The notes beneath the pieces were generated by a model. It saw only the letters and a list, made by a program, of their open reading frames with translations. It did not search any database and had not been told where the DNA came from. This document shows, one piece after another, positions 30,358 to 38,690 of a DNA stretch of 62,801 nucleotides. The first letter of the stretch is position 1. Each line of letters begins with the position of its first letter. A program made the position numbers and the translations under genes. Source of the DNA: Paracoccaceae bacterium (GTDB taxonomy: Bacteria > Pseudomonadota > Alphaproteobacteria > Rhodobacterales > Rhodobacteraceae); assembly GCA_027492585.1 (NCBI GenBank), contig JAPUEK010000063.1, positions 1-62,801 of the forward strand, written 5' to 3'.

Positions 30358-30620
30358 CCATCACCGCCGCCCTCGTCGTCTTCGCCGTGACCTGGTTCAT
30401 GGTGTTCTTCATCGTGCTGCCGATCCGCTTCCGGAGCCAGGCTGATGCGGGCGCCATCGTTCCCGGCACCCCCGCCTCGGCCCCGGCAGAGGCGATGATC
30501 AAGATCAAGGCGCAGATCACCACCGCGATCGCGGTGGTTCTTTCGGGCCTGATCTACTGGATCATCACCTCCGGCCTGATCACCATCGACAACATGGATG
30601 TCTTCGGCATCATGAAGTGA
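30354..30620 (+). CDS. DUF1467 family small membrane protein
   Basis: The 88-residue protein has two hydrophobic segments (near 5-25 and 55-75) and the conserved FFIVLPIRFRSQ just after the first helix. DUF1467 genes sit next to methylmalonyl-CoA epimerase in many alphaproteobacteria, as here with a four-base overlap. The function is unknown. Confidence 0.85.
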   Translation: MTITAALVVFAVTWFMVFFIVLPIRFRSQADAGAIVPGTPASAPAEAMIKIKAQITTAIAVVLSGLIYWIITSGLITIDNMDVFGIMK

Positions 30621-30636
30621 TACGGTCAGCCGGGCG

Positions 30637-31374
30637 TCAGGACGCGACGCGCGGCACCGTGCTGGGCTTCACGCGCTGCAACTGGTCGGGTGGCGTCAGG
30701 CGGTGGAAAAGATGGGTGAAGGTCGCCACCCCCAGCACCGGAATGATCAGGTTCAGCAGCGGAAAGGACAGGGGCGCGGTCATCAGCACCCCGGCGTACC
30801 AGATCTGCAACGGATGACGGGCGCGCAGGGCCTTGACCTCCTCCCGCGGGAGGCGGCGCAGGGCGACGAGGGTGAAATACTCCCGCCCCAGAAGGAAGCC
30901 GTTCACCGCCCAGAAAACCACCGCGATGAACGGCCCGGCAAAGGCATAGCCGACGAGCGCGAGCGCGTTGACGGCAATCAGCAGGCCGAGGAAATTCGCC
31001 GTGTCGATCAGGGTCTCGCCCAGCCGGACAGTGCGGGCGAGCGGCAGCCAGGGGTAGTGACGATCCTCCACCGCCTGCGCCACATCTTCCAGAAACAGGC
31101 CGGAAAAGACCGAGGCAACCGGCACCATCAGAAAGACCGAAAGCCCGATCATCAGCAGGAAGGAGCCCCAGCTCAGCAGGGTCCCAATCCCGCCGACCGG
31201 GCCGATGAAGGGGATGTCAACCGAACCGGGCGTCCAGCTTTCAAGAAGCCAGAGAAACCCCGCATAACAGGCACCAAGGAGCGCGAGCGCCAGCAGGACA
31301 CCCAGAAACATGACCCGGCGAAAGCGCCGGTCGCCGATCTGTCCGACCGCCTTGATGAAATCGACGAAGATCAT
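30637..31374 (-). CDS. EI24/CysZ-like integral membrane protein
   Basis: The 245-residue protein has several hydrophobic segments, and the central VFSGLFLEDVAQAVEDRHYP is a characteristic EI24 family segment. CysZ of this superfamily supports sulfate uptake; here no cysteine-synthesis genes are near, so the cargo is open. The minus-strand neighbour upstream encodes a nitroreductase, 17 bases away. Confidence 0.75.
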   Translation of the reverse strand: MIFVDFIKAVGQIGDRRFRRVMFLGVLLALALLGACYAGFLWLLESWTPGSVDIPFIGPVGGIGTLLSWGSFLLMIGLSVFLMVPVASVFSGLFLEDVAQAVEDRHYPWLPLARTVRLGETLIDTANFLGLLIAVNALALVGYAFAGPFIAVVFWAVNGFLLGREYFTLVALRRLPREEVKALRARHPLQIWYAGVLMTAPLSFPLLNLIIPVLGVATFTHLFHRLTPPDQLQRVKPSTVPRVAS

Positions 31375-31391
31375 GGCCGCTCCGCTGCTGA

Positions 31392-31967
31392 TCAGGTTTC
31401 GACCCAGGTGACGATACGCGCAGGATCGGGGCGCGGACGATCCGCGCCTTCGGCGCCGGCTGTGCCGATATGGATCATCCCGGCGACGGTTTCGCCCTCG
31501 GTCGCGCCATAAGCCCTGGCAATGAAGGCGGGATCATGGGAGGGCCAGCCGCTGAGCCAGTTGGCGCCCCAGCCCGCCGCCTCCGCCGCATTGACAAGAC
31601 CGAGGCAAAGCGCGCCCGCGGACAGGATCTGCTCGGAGACCGGCACTTTCTCCGACGGTTTCGGCGAGGAAAGGACGACGACGACCAACTGCCCCCAGTC
31701 GAACTGCCCGCGCGCCTTTGCCACCTGATCGGCCGGAGCGCCGACGGAGAGGGCGTGCTCCTCGGCCAGATCGGCCAGCCGGGCCAGCGCCGGTTTCCGC
31801 AGGACGATCAGCCGCCAGGGTTCGAGCTTGCCATGATCCGGCACCCGCAATGCGGCGGCAAGGATCGGCTCAAGCGCCGCCCGGTCCGGGGTCGGGCCGG
31901 AATACATCTTGGCCGGATGAGAGCGGCGGGTGGCAAGAAAGGCGGTTGCGGCGGGGTTCTGGGGCAT
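31392..31967 (-). CDS. nitroreductase family protein (YdjA-like)
   Basis: The 191-residue FMN-dependent oxidoreductase has the start ATRRSHPAKMYSG with the FMN-phosphate-binding RRS, the PDHGKLEPWRLIVL substrate-side segment typical of the short YdjA branch, and GWGANWLSGW. A dimeric NAD(P)H-dependent reductase is expected; the physiological substrate is unknown. The ATG has AAAGGAGA upstream. Confidence 0.85.
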   Translation of the reverse strand: MPQNPAATAFLATRRSHPAKMYSGPTPDRAALEPILAAALRVPDHGKLEPWRLIVLRKPALARLADLAEEHALSVGAPADQVAKARGQFDWGQLVVVVLSSPKPSEKVPVSEQILSAGALCLGLVNAAEAAGWGANWLSGWPSHDPAFIARAYGATEGETVAGMIHIGTAGAEGADRPRPDPARIVTWVET

Positions 31968-32090
31968 CACGGTCTCCTTTGCCGGCAGGGTAGGGGCTTG
32001 GCGCGGCCTTGGCCAGAGCCGCCGTGCCGGCTTGCAACCGCGGCGCAGGCCGGGCAGGGTCGCGCCAAAGGGCCACGGAAAGGTCGGGAG

Positions 32091-32345
32091 ATGGAAAAGG
32101 CGGCCTGGGCAGAGCTGGCGGTGACCGGGGCGGAATTCGCCTGCCGCGTCACGCCGCGTGCGCGCAAGCCGGGGATCAGCCGCGAAGGCGCGGTGATCCG
32201 CATAGCCGTCACCGCCCCGCCCGAGGATGGCCGCGCCAATGCGGCGGTGGCGGAGGCTCTGGCCCATGCGCTCGGCGTGGCCAAGACGCGGCTGGTTCTG
32301 CTGCGCGGGGCCACGGCCCGGGACAAGCTGTTCCGGCTGGATTGA
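32091..32345 (+). CDS. DUF167 / UPF0235 (YggU) family protein
   Basis: The 84-residue protein has the family pattern: RVTPRARKPGI, then VTAPPEDGRANAAVAEALA and LLRGATARDK. The YggU fold is known but its function is not. It starts after GGGAG and is followed 36 bases later by a DMT-type gene. Confidence 0.9.
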   Translation: MEKAAWAELAVTGAEFACRVTPRARKPGISREGAVIRIAVTAPPEDGRANAAVAEALAHALGVAKTRLVLLRGATARDKLFRLD

Positions 32346-32381
32346 TGGCCCGGAGTGAAGGGCAAGCGGAAGGGAAAGAGG

Positions 32382-32831
32382 ATGGCGGCAACGGCAGGTT
32401 ATGTGGCGATGGCAGTCGTGGCGCTGGCCGGGACGGCGGTGGCGACGCAGGGTGCGGTCAATGCCGCCCTTGCCCGCACCCTTGGCGGGGCGCTGCCGGC
32501 GGCGGCGATTTCCTTCGCGGTGGGGGCGGCGGCGCTGCTGCTGCTGGTGCTGGCGCTTTACGGCCCCGCCCCGCTGATGCGGCTCGGCGCGGCGAGCCCC
32601 TGGCAACTGGCCGGCGGCTTCCTCGGCGCCTTCTACGTCTGGTCGGTCGCTTGGGGCGTGCCGCAGCTCGGCGTGCTGACCACGGCGGCGGCGCTGATTT
32701 TCGGGCAGATGATCGCGGCCCTCGTCCTCGATGCGACCGGCGCCTTCGGGCTTGCGGTGCAGACGGTCAGCCCGCAGCGGCTTCTGGCGGCGGGGCTCGT
32801 GGGCGCCGGCCTCCTCCTGTCGCGGCTTTAG
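32382..32831 (+). CDS. DUF606/YdcZ-type DMT membrane protein
   Basis: The 149-residue protein has five hydrophobic segments, with the family pattern GTAVATQGAVNAALARTLG in the first helix region and WQLAGGFLGAFYVW in the middle. Single five-helix units of this family are thought to work as dimers. The ATG is preceded by AAGGGAAAGAGG. The stop overlaps the converging gene by four bases. Confidence 0.85.
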   Translation: MAATAGYVAMAVVALAGTAVATQGAVNAALARTLGGALPAAAISFAVGAAALLLLVLALYGPAPLMRLGAASPWQLAGGFLGAFYVWSVAWGVPQLGVLTTAAALIFGQMIAALVLDATGAFGLAVQTVSPQRLLAAGLVGAGLLLSRL

Positions 32832-33076
32832 CCGCCGGTCGGCCGTTCGATCCGGTAGCTGCCCTCGGGCAGGTTGAGCGCGGCGGCCAGATCCTGCACC
32901 TGGGTCAGCGAGAGCGTGATGCTCAGCGTCTCTTCGGTCAGGGGATCGACCTGGCGCAGGACGATGCAATCCTCGAAGGCTTCGATGGTCACGTCTTCCT
33001 GCAGATGCGCCCCGCCGTCGCCCTCATCGACAAGAGTGATCACGGTCGCGTCGAATTCATGCTCGATGGTAAACAT
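32828..33076 (-). CDS. conserved small protein, function unknown
   Basis: The 82-residue acidic protein (FTIEHEFDATVITLVDEG, then EDVTIEAFEDCIVLRQVD) appears to be mainly beta, with a helix near the end (SLTQVQDLAAALNLP). I do not recognise a named domain. It is convergent with the DMT gene. Confidence 0.7.
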   Translation of the reverse strand: MFTIEHEFDATVITLVDEGDGGAHLQEDVTIEAFEDCIVLRQVDPLTEETLSITLSLTQVQDLAAALNLPEGSYRIERPTGG

Positions 33077-33145
33077 GGCGCCATGCTAAGGGCTTGGCGG
33101 GGCGGGCTCAAGCCCTTCCGGAACCTTGCGCCGCGGAAGGGGGCG

Positions 33146-33217
33146 GAGCCTCCGGCGGGGATATTTGAGCCAGTATGAAAGGGCTTTCTTCTCTTCTCAA
33201 ATATCCCCCGCGGAGCG
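33146..33217. repeat. 72-base composite GGATATTT repeat, face-to-face pair
   Basis: A forward copy (CCTCCGGCGGGGATATTTGA, then the CAGTATGAAAGG tail) is joined tail-to-tail to a reverse copy ending CAAATATCCCCCGCGG. The element at 58372-58443 matches it at 70 of 72 positions, so the pair behaves as one unit. It lies in the 286-base gap before the M48 gene. Confidence 0.9.
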
Positions 33218-33362
33218 TTCCGCAAGTGCCGCATCGGGACGGATCGGGTCGGGAGATGTCACGGAGGCGTGTCACGAGGGTGCGGGAGCGGGGGTGCCTG
33301 CGCCCGCGACCTGTGCTAGGCAGGGGCAAGCCGCGGCAGGCGGCGGGCTGTGAGGGCAGGCG

Positions 33363-34091
33363 ATGCGGGCAATGCGATCGGGTCTGGTTTGGGTGGCGGC
33401 GCTCTGGCTCGCGGGATGTGTGGCGACCACGCCCTATCCGGAGCCTTTGCCGGGGTCCGGCATCGCGGCTCCTGCCGGGCCGGTCCTGTCGCCCGCGGCG
33501 GGAGAGGCGAATTTTGCCGCGGTGGTTGCGCGGGTGGAGCCGGTGGCCGAACAATATTGCCGGGAGTTCCGCCGGGCCGCGGCCTGCGATTTCCGCATCG
33601 TCATCGACGACCGCCCCGGACAGCCGGCCAATGCCTTCCAGACACTCGACCGCGCCGGCCGGCCGATCCTCGCCTTCACCTCCGCCCTTCTGGCCGATGC
33701 GCGCAATGCCGACGAACTGGCCTTCGTCATGGGCCATGAGGCGGCGCATCACATCCTCGGCCATATCCCGCAGCAGCAATCCTCGGCGATGACCGGGGCA
33801 TTGGTCGCGGGCATCCTCGCGCAGGCCTCGGGGGCCGGGCAGCAGGGGATCGAGGTGGCGCAGCAGATGGGCGCTGCGGTCGGCGCGCGCAGCTATTCCA
33901 AGGATTTCGAGCTGGAGGCCGATGCGCTCGGTGCCGAGATCGCCTATCGCGCGGGCTTCGATCCGCTGCGGGGCGCGGCCTTCTTCGACCGGCTTCCCGA
34001 TCCCGGCGACCAGTTCCTCGGCAGCCATCCCGCCAATGGTCAGCGCAAGGCGGTGGTGCGGCGGGTCATGGCGCAGCTTGCGGGCAGTTGA
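33363..34091 (+). CDS. M48-family metalloprotease lipoprotein
   Basis: The 242-residue protein has a lipobox LWLAGC near residue 19, so it is probably anchored in a membrane facing the periplasm. The zinc site is VMGHEAAHHILGH (HExxH), with the third ligand Glu in DFELEADALGAEIA. The length suits a compact BepA-like peptidase without TPR repeats. Periplasmic quality control of outer-membrane proteins is a fair guess. Its stop lies within the FNR box of the next gene. Confidence 0.88.
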   Translation: MRAMRSGLVWVAALWLAGCVATTPYPEPLPGSGIAAPAGPVLSPAAGEANFAAVVARVEPVAEQYCREFRRAAACDFRIVIDDRPGQPANAFQTLDRAGRPILAFTSALLADARNADELAFVMGHEAAHHILGHIPQQQSSAMTGALVAGILAQASGAGQQGIEVAQQMGAAVGARSYSKDFELEADALGAEIAYRAGFDPLRGAAFFDRLPDPGDQFLGSHPANGQRKAVVRRVMAQLAGS

Positions 34092-34101
34092 TCTGCGTCA
34101 A
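34088..34101 (+). promoter_or_regulatory. FNR/FnrL-type box upstream of the DUF6455 gene
   Basis: TTGATCTGCGTCAA is a full match to the FnrL consensus TTGAY-N4-RTCAA. It lies 60 bases before the ATG of the DUF6455 gene and overlaps the stop of the M48 gene. Induction under low oxygen is expected. Confidence 0.8.
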
Positions 34102-34161
34102 GGCGGGCGGGGCCGGGCTGGCGGAAGCTTGACCTTCGGGCAGGGCCTGAGGGAGAGGCGG

Positions 34162-34407
34162 ATGATCGGATATGTCGAGGCGCCGGGCGCCTGGGGTTTC
34201 ACGCGCGAGATGGCGCGGTCGGTCGGGGTGGATCTGGCCGGGGCCGTGGTCGAGGGCTGGCTGACGCGGGCCGAGCTGGGCGCTCTGGTGCAGACCTGTG
34301 CCTGTTGCGGCCAGACCTCGGGCTGCCGCGACTGGCTGGTGGACGGGCAGCGGGATCTGCCGGGTTTCTGCGGCAACGGTGCGGCGCTTGCGGCGCTGAA
34401 ACCCTGA
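34162..34407 (+). CDS. DUF6455 family Cys-rich small protein
   Basis: The 81-residue protein carries the pattern CACCGQTSGCRDWL, then PGFCGN, with five Cys in its second half and likely metal or haem/Fe-S involvement, which is unproven. DUF6455 proteins are frequent in Rhodobacterales and often lie near anaerobic-respiration genes. The FNR box 60 bases upstream supports anaerobic control here. It starts after GGGAGAGG. Confidence 0.8.
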   Translation: MIGYVEAPGAWGFTREMARSVGVDLAGAVVEGWLTRAELGALVQTCACCGQTSGCRDWLVDGQRDLPGFCGNGAALAALKP

Positions 34408-34472
34408 GAGCGACGTGCGGGAAGCCTGCGGACGGCTTGAAGGCCGGGTCCGCCCCGTGCCAGTCTCCTGCC

Positions 34473-34835
34473 ATGAAGCAGATTGATGATGTGCTGCGTG
34501 ACCGTGGGTCGCGCTATGCGGTTTCGGGTGGCCCGGTGACGGGACGCGCCGGTATTGACGCGTTTCTCGCCACCCTCAAAAGCCAGAAGAAATTCGCCAG
34601 GGCCACCCACAATTCCTGGGCGGCGGTGCTCAGCGGAGAGGGGCCGGTCAAGAACGACGATGGCGAGACCGGGGCGGGGGCGGTCATCCTGCGGATGCTG
34701 GAGCGGGAGGGGCTGACCGATCATGTCGTCGTCGTCACCCGCTGGTATGGCGGGGTGCATCTGGGCGGCGACCGCTTTGCCCATGTGGTGACGGCGGTGC
34801 GCGCCTATCTCGCCCTCGGCGGCCATCGGGGCTGA
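34473..34835 (+). CDS. YigZ/IMPACT (UPF0029) N-terminal-domain protein
   Basis: The 120-residue protein shows the UPF0029 core (RATHNSWAAVLSG, then DDGETGAGAVILRMLER and VVVVTRWYGGVHLGGDRF). It corresponds only to the N-terminal domain; the C-terminal ferredoxin-like domain of E. coli YigZ is absent, a short form found in related bacteria. A link to translation control has been suggested for IMPACT; the bacterial role is unknown. Confidence 0.82.
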   Translation: MKQIDDVLRDRGSRYAVSGGPVTGRAGIDAFLATLKSQKKFARATHNSWAAVLSGEGPVKNDDGETGAGAVILRMLEREGLTDHVVVVTRWYGGVHLGGDRFAHVVTAVRAYLALGGHRG

Positions 34836-34939
34836 TCGACGGTCTTGGACTTGCCGTTGCCACGGGAACGGTGGACAGGCCGCGGCTTCTGCGCTTGGAT
34901 GCGCTCGGGGGAATTCCGCAAGCGGGTCGGAGGGTGAGG

Positions 34940-35302
34940 ATGCGCGCATTTCTGGTGTCGGAGGTTCGCCGGGTGATGAACACGGCGATCTGGTCCTGGG
35001 AAGGCTGGCGTGCCGCCTGGGCGACGGAGAAATCGCTGCGCCAATGGTCGCTGGTCAACCTGATCTCTGCGGGGCTGACCTTTGCGGTCGATATGACCCC
35101 GGCGGAGCGGGCGCTGATCCTTGCCATGGGTCTGATGATCCTGATGGCGGAGCTGGTGAACAGCGCCATCGAGGAGGCAGTCGATTACATCTCGACCGAC
35201 CGCAACCCGCGGGCCAAGAAGGCCAAGGATTGCGGCTCTGCCGCCGTGGCGGTGGCGGCGATCGCCGGCGGCGTGGTCTGGCTGGTTGTGCTGATCGGTT
35301 GA
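34940..35302 (+). CDS. dgkA: diacylglycerol kinase, DgkA family
   Basis: The 120-residue integral membrane kinase phosphorylates diacylglycerol to phosphatidic acid. It has three hydrophobic helices, and the catalytic/metal segment AELVNSAIEEAVDYIS matches the DgkA Glu-x2-Asn-x3-Glu pattern. The ATG at 34940 follows GGAGGGTGAGG. It is monocistronic or loosely linked to the YigZ-like gene. Confidence 0.92.
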   Translation: MRAFLVSEVRRVMNTAIWSWEGWRAAWATEKSLRQWSLVNLISAGLTFAVDMTPAERALILAMGLMILMAELVNSAIEEAVDYISTDRNPRAKKAKDCGSAAVAVAAIAGGVVWLVVLIG

Positions 35303-35305
35303 GCC

Positions 35306-35671
35306 TCAGCGGGCCTTCGCGGCGAGATTGACCGTCCAGCGGATGGCGCCGATCAGAATGGCCAGCATCGGGCCGGCGGCGCTTTCGGCCGCATAGCCGG
35401 ACATCCTTGCGAAGAGCCCGAGCCGCAGCACGAGGGAGCCGATCTGATGCAGCCGGAAATGGGTCTTAGGCATCCATCCCGCCGCCAGTCAGGGCAGCAG
35501 CCGACAACCCGGCCCGAAAGCGGTCATCAGCGTGAAGCCGAGCAGGTTGGTATGGGCATGGACGGGGGCCAGCGAATGACCGCCGCACCCGCCCATGTCG
35601 CTGCCGGGCAGGATGCCCACGATTAGATACAGGGAACCCATCACCAGAAAGCCACGCGAAACATCCATCAC
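35306..35671 (-). pseudogene. small oxidase-subunit-I-like membrane protein interrupted by an in-frame TGA
   Basis: The frame reads MMDVSRGFLVMGSLYLIVG and APVHAHTNLLGFTLMTAFG, stops at TGA (35489-35491), then continues in the same frame with MPKTHFRLHQIGSLVLRLGL to a natural stop at 35306. Both halves match a known family of about 120-residue membrane proteins resembling part of cytochrome oxidase subunit I (HAHTNLLG and the later H-x-x-LHQIG). A nonsense mutation in an otherwise conserved frame is the simplest reading; a sequencing error is possible. A 59-residue truncated product could still be made. Confidence 0.75.
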
Positions 35672-35755
35672 TTTCCCTCCCTTGTTGCGGGACGCGCTCC
35701 GGAGCGGAAGGCAGCATGGTTCGCAGCGGGCAGGCCGAAGAAGAATCCGGGCTTC

Positions 35756-36124
35756 TCAGGGGGCTGCGCGCCTCTGGCGGCGGCGATGGGAGAGGTAGAG
35801 GAGCGGCGCGAAGATCCGGTCATAGGCGAAGGCCGTGACCTGCCGCACCCCCGGCAGGCGGGTCAGGCGGGCGAGCCAGAGCCAGCCGGGCATCGCTTCC
35901 CAGATCGCCTGTTGCGCCGGCAGGCCGGAAAGGAGCTGGCCCTTGTGGATCACATGCAGCCGACGCGCCGCCTGATCCTCCGTCAGGCCCCAGCATCCGG
36001 CCTGCGACAGATCCTCGAACCGGATCGGCAGATTCTCGGACAGGGCGCGGCGGCGGTAGCTGTCCATCTCGAACCGGCAGACCGGGCAGGTATCGTTGTA
36101 AAGGACGCGCAGATCCTCGGACAT
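35756..36124 (-). CDS. DCC-family thiol-disulfide oxidoreductase-like protein (DUF393)
   Basis: The 122-residue protein starts with the thioredoxin-like YNDTCPVCRFEMDSY, giving the CxxC redox motif, and the family's DCC-type W/L-rich later part (GLPAQQAIWEAMPGW, then DRIFAPLLYLSHRR). The redox role is inferred from family only. It diverges from the DUF1801 gene. Confidence 0.85.
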   Translation of the reverse strand: MSEDLRVLYNDTCPVCRFEMDSYRRRALSENLPIRFEDLSQAGCWGLTEDQAARRLHVIHKGQLLSGLPAQQAIWEAMPGWLWLARLTRLPGVRQVTAFAYDRIFAPLLYLSHRRRQRRAAP

Positions 36125-36229
36125 GCGGGAAGTATGGCGCGGCTTTGCGCGGTTTTCCAGAGGCTGGGCGTCGCAGCATTGCCGGAACGGACCTTGGCCG
36201 ATAGCCTTCCGCGAAAATGGGAGGCGCAG

Positions 36230-36661
36230 ATGGTCGCTGAGAGGCCCGAAGCGGGGAGCGGGGTCGTTCTCCTGTCCGGGGGCAATCTGCGGATTGCCAG
36301 GGGGGAGGGCGACGGTCCGGTGCAGGCCTATATCGCGGCGATGCCGGGCTGGAAATCCGCTCTCGGGCGCAGGCTTGACCAGCTCATTGCAGAAACGGTG
36401 CCGGAGGTGGTCAAGGCGGTGAAATGGAACACGCCCTTTTATGGCCTGCCGGGGCAGGGCTGGTTCCTCGCCTGTCATTGCTTCACCAGACATGTGCAGG
36501 TGACCTTCTTTCGCGGCACCTCGCTGGTGCCTCTGCCTCCCGGCCCGTCGAAAACTCCGGAGACGCGCTATCTGAAGATCCATGAGGGCGAGGCCCTTGA
36601 CGAGGCGCGCTTCACCAATTGGGTGCTGCAAGCGGCTGCTTTGCCGGGGGAAAGGCTTTAG
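36230..36661 (+). CDS. DUF1801 (YdhG-like) family protein
   Basis: The 143-residue protein has the family pattern PVQAYIAAMPGWKSALGRRL, then VKWNTPFYGLPGQGWFLACH and YLKIHEGEALDE. The fold is related to frataxin-like YdhG/DUF1801 proteins of unknown role. The ATG at 36230 has GGGAGG upstream; the frame stays open further back to an ATG at 36134 without a clear ribosome site. Confidence 0.82.
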   Translation: MVAERPEAGSGVVLLSGGNLRIARGEGDGPVQAYIAAMPGWKSALGRRLDQLIAETVPEVVKAVKWNTPFYGLPGQGWFLACHCFTRHVQVTFFRGTSLVPLPPGPSKTPETRYLKIHEGEALDEARFTNWVLQAAALPGERL

Positions 36662-36809
36662 GCGCCGGAACCCGGCCAGCCAAGACGGCCGTGGCCGTCA
36701 AAGCCGGGCGTTCCCCGGCAGACCATCCCGCCAAGGACAGGCCGGCTTGACCCTGAAAGCCGATGCGAAAGGCGTGCCCGGCAGCGCCGCCGCTGCCGGA
36801 CGCTTCACC

Positions 36810-37838
36810 CTATCGGTTGCCGCTCATCGTTTCGTTGTAGTCGCCCACCGCATCCCAGATGTCCCAGGCCGCGAAGACGACCGGGATGGTCATGCCGACC
36901 CGGCCGGCATTGCGGGCGGTCTGCTGGAAGCCGGTGCGGGCAGTCTGCTGGGCGGCCACCTGCGCGGTGCGATTGGCAACGATGTTGGTGGCCTTGGCGG
37001 CGGCCTTCTTCTTCAGCCCTTCCTGCGCGAGCTTGGCGGAGTATTTGTTGATCTCCCCCTCGGCGCTGCGGATGATCTGCGTGGCGCGGGTGGAGCCTGC
37101 GAGCGCCTTGTCGAGGCTCTTGCCGGCGATCTGCCCGCCGATCTCGCTGGCCCCGGATTTTCCGACCTCCGTGGAGACCGCGACGAGCTTCGCTCCGCCC
37201 CCGCCTTCCCAGGTCTTGATCAGGCTGTGGGTGACCGAATGGGCGGTGCCGACCGCGGCAAAGCCGAGGCCCGTGGTCCCCGCCTCCAGCCCCAGAATGG
37301 TGAGCCCGGAGCCAGCCGCGGCCCCGCCGGCCGCCGCCGCCCCGACAAAGGCGATCCCTGCCACCGCGCCGATCACCGCAACGCCGACCTGTGCGCCAAG
37401 CTTGATTCGGGCCAGATTGGTGATCGCCTGCTGGGTCTCACCGATCACCGCATTGTTGATGCTGCTCGCCTCGGAAAAGACCGACTGGACGGCATCGCGG
37501 GCATATTCCTTCAGCTTGCCCATCTCCGCCGCATATTGCTGCGCGGCCCCCGGCCCCTGCGTGACGAGCTTCTGCACCCAGGTCGTGAGGTATTTGGAGT
37601 GCAGTTCATCGGTCTTGCGCTCGATCTCGGCGCGGGTGCCTTGGGTGACTTCGGCGAAGCCCGGCGGCTCCTTCCAGAACATCACCGTATAGACGGCATT
37701 GAGAACCTTGCTGTCACGATAGGTCGTCCATTGCAGATGCGTGGTCTGCTGGGTGGCGACCATCAGCGCGCAGGACCGGAAAAAGCGGCTGATCGTCGGC
37801 AGATCGTAACACATGGTGGGAATGATTCTTTGCGCCAT
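36810..37838 (-). CDS. unrecognised protein with Gly/Ala-rich hydrophobic segment
   Basis: This 342-residue protein is not one I recognise. The N-terminal 60 residues hold Cys and aromatic residues, and a helical region follows. Residues about 148-200 are a long Gly/Ala-rich hydrophobic stretch (GVAVIGAVAGIAFVGAAAA) with glycine-zipper spacing, which could insert in membranes as a hairpin. A helical, Lys/Gln-rich tail precedes the aromatic C-terminus FAAWDIWDAVGDYNE. There is no signal peptide. The segment is reminiscent of pore-forming or secreted effector proteins, but nothing in the context confirms this. The ATG follows GGAG. Confidence 0.7.
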   Translation of the reverse strand: MAQRIIPTMCYDLPTISRFFRSCALMVATQQTTHLQWTTYRDSKVLNAVYTVMFWKEPPGFAEVTQGTRAEIERKTDELHSKYLTTWVQKLVTQGPGAAQQYAAEMGKLKEYARDAVQSVFSEASSINNAVIGETQQAITNLARIKLGAQVGVAVIGAVAGIAFVGAAAAGGAAAGSGLTILGLEAGTTGLGFAAVGTAHSVTHSLIKTWEGGGGAKLVAVSTEVGKSGASEIGGQIAGKSLDKALAGSTRATQIIRSAEGEINKYSAKLAQEGLKKKAAAKATNIVANRTAQVAAQQTARTGFQQTARNAGRVGMTIPVVFAAWDIWDAVGDYNETMSGNR

Positions 37839-37975
37839 GGGAACTCCGGAAGAATGTGGAAAATATGATCTTTCTGTTCTGTGGAAGAAGCCTAGAGCCA
37901 GCCCGGCAACGGATCAAGCCTGAGCTTGCGGTGCCTGTTCAGGCCAGCGGAACGATACGGCGTGCGATGGCGAGG

Positions 37976-38659
37976 TCAGCTCGTCAGGTGGCGCAGGCCC
38001 TGGGTCACATCGGTCCGCACGGCCAGGCGCAGGCCCGGTTCATCCCCGGCGCGCAGGGCGGCAAGGATCAGCCGGTGGTGCTGCGGCACCTCCCTGCGGC
38101 GGATCTTCTGGTAAAGCGCCCGCATCGTCGGGCCAAGCTGAAGCCAGACCGTCTCGATCATGGCCAGCATCGCCGGGGTCTGGGCGCGCAGGTAGAGGGT
38201 GCGGTGAAATTCCAGATTGGTCCGCACATAGCCGACTGCATCCTGATTCATCACCGCTTCCTGATTGAGCGCATTGATCGCCGCCAGCCGGTCGATCAGC
38301 GCGAAATGGGCGCGGGGCAGGGCGCGGGAGGCCATTTCCGGCTCCAGCAGGGCGCGTATGGAGGCCAGCTCCTCGATCCGCTCCGGCGTGAGTTCGGGGG
38401 TGGAGATGCGCCCGGAGGAAGACATGGTGAAAGCCCCTTCCGCCACCAGCCGCCGCACCGCCTCCCGCGCCGGGGTCATGGAAACGCCGAACTGCCGCGC
38501 GAGCCCGCGCAGGGTCAGCGCCTGGCCGGGCGCCAGCTCCCCATGCATGACCTGAAGGCGCAGGCTGCGGTACAGCCGCTCATGCGCGGCGGCATTCGGG
38601 TCGGCCAGACGGGGTTGCGCGGGGCGCGGCGTCGGTGGCGGGGAAGGGGGCAGGGTCAT
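37976..38659 (-). CDS. GntR-family transcriptional regulator, FadR/FCD subgroup
   Basis: The 227-residue regulator has a winged-helix N-terminus (LYRSLRLQVMHGELAPGQAL, then ARQFGVSMTPAREAVRRL) and an all-helical FCD ligand-binding domain. The latter contains LEFHRTLYLRAQTP with the His that usually joins the metal/ligand site. An acidic metabolite such as an organic acid is the typical ligand. The target is not evident; neighbours are an unknown protein and a metallopeptidase gene. Confidence 0.9.
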   Translation of the reverse strand: MTLPPSPPPTPRPAQPRLADPNAAAHERLYRSLRLQVMHGELAPGQALTLRGLARQFGVSMTPAREAVRRLVAEGAFTMSSSGRISTPELTPERIEELASIRALLEPEMASRALPRAHFALIDRLAAINALNQEAVMNQDAVGYVRTNLEFHRTLYLRAQTPAMLAMIETVWLQLGPTMRALYQKIRRREVPQHHRLILAALRAGDEPGLRLAVRTDVTQGLRHLTS

Positions 38660-38690
38660 GGCATCAGTCCATCAGCCGGAGGGGCCGCGG

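Noticed and set aside
35306-35671. Selenocysteine reading of the in-frame TGA
   Set aside because: No SECIS-like hairpin right after the TGA and the position in the family is an ordinary small residue; nonsense mutation or error is simpler.
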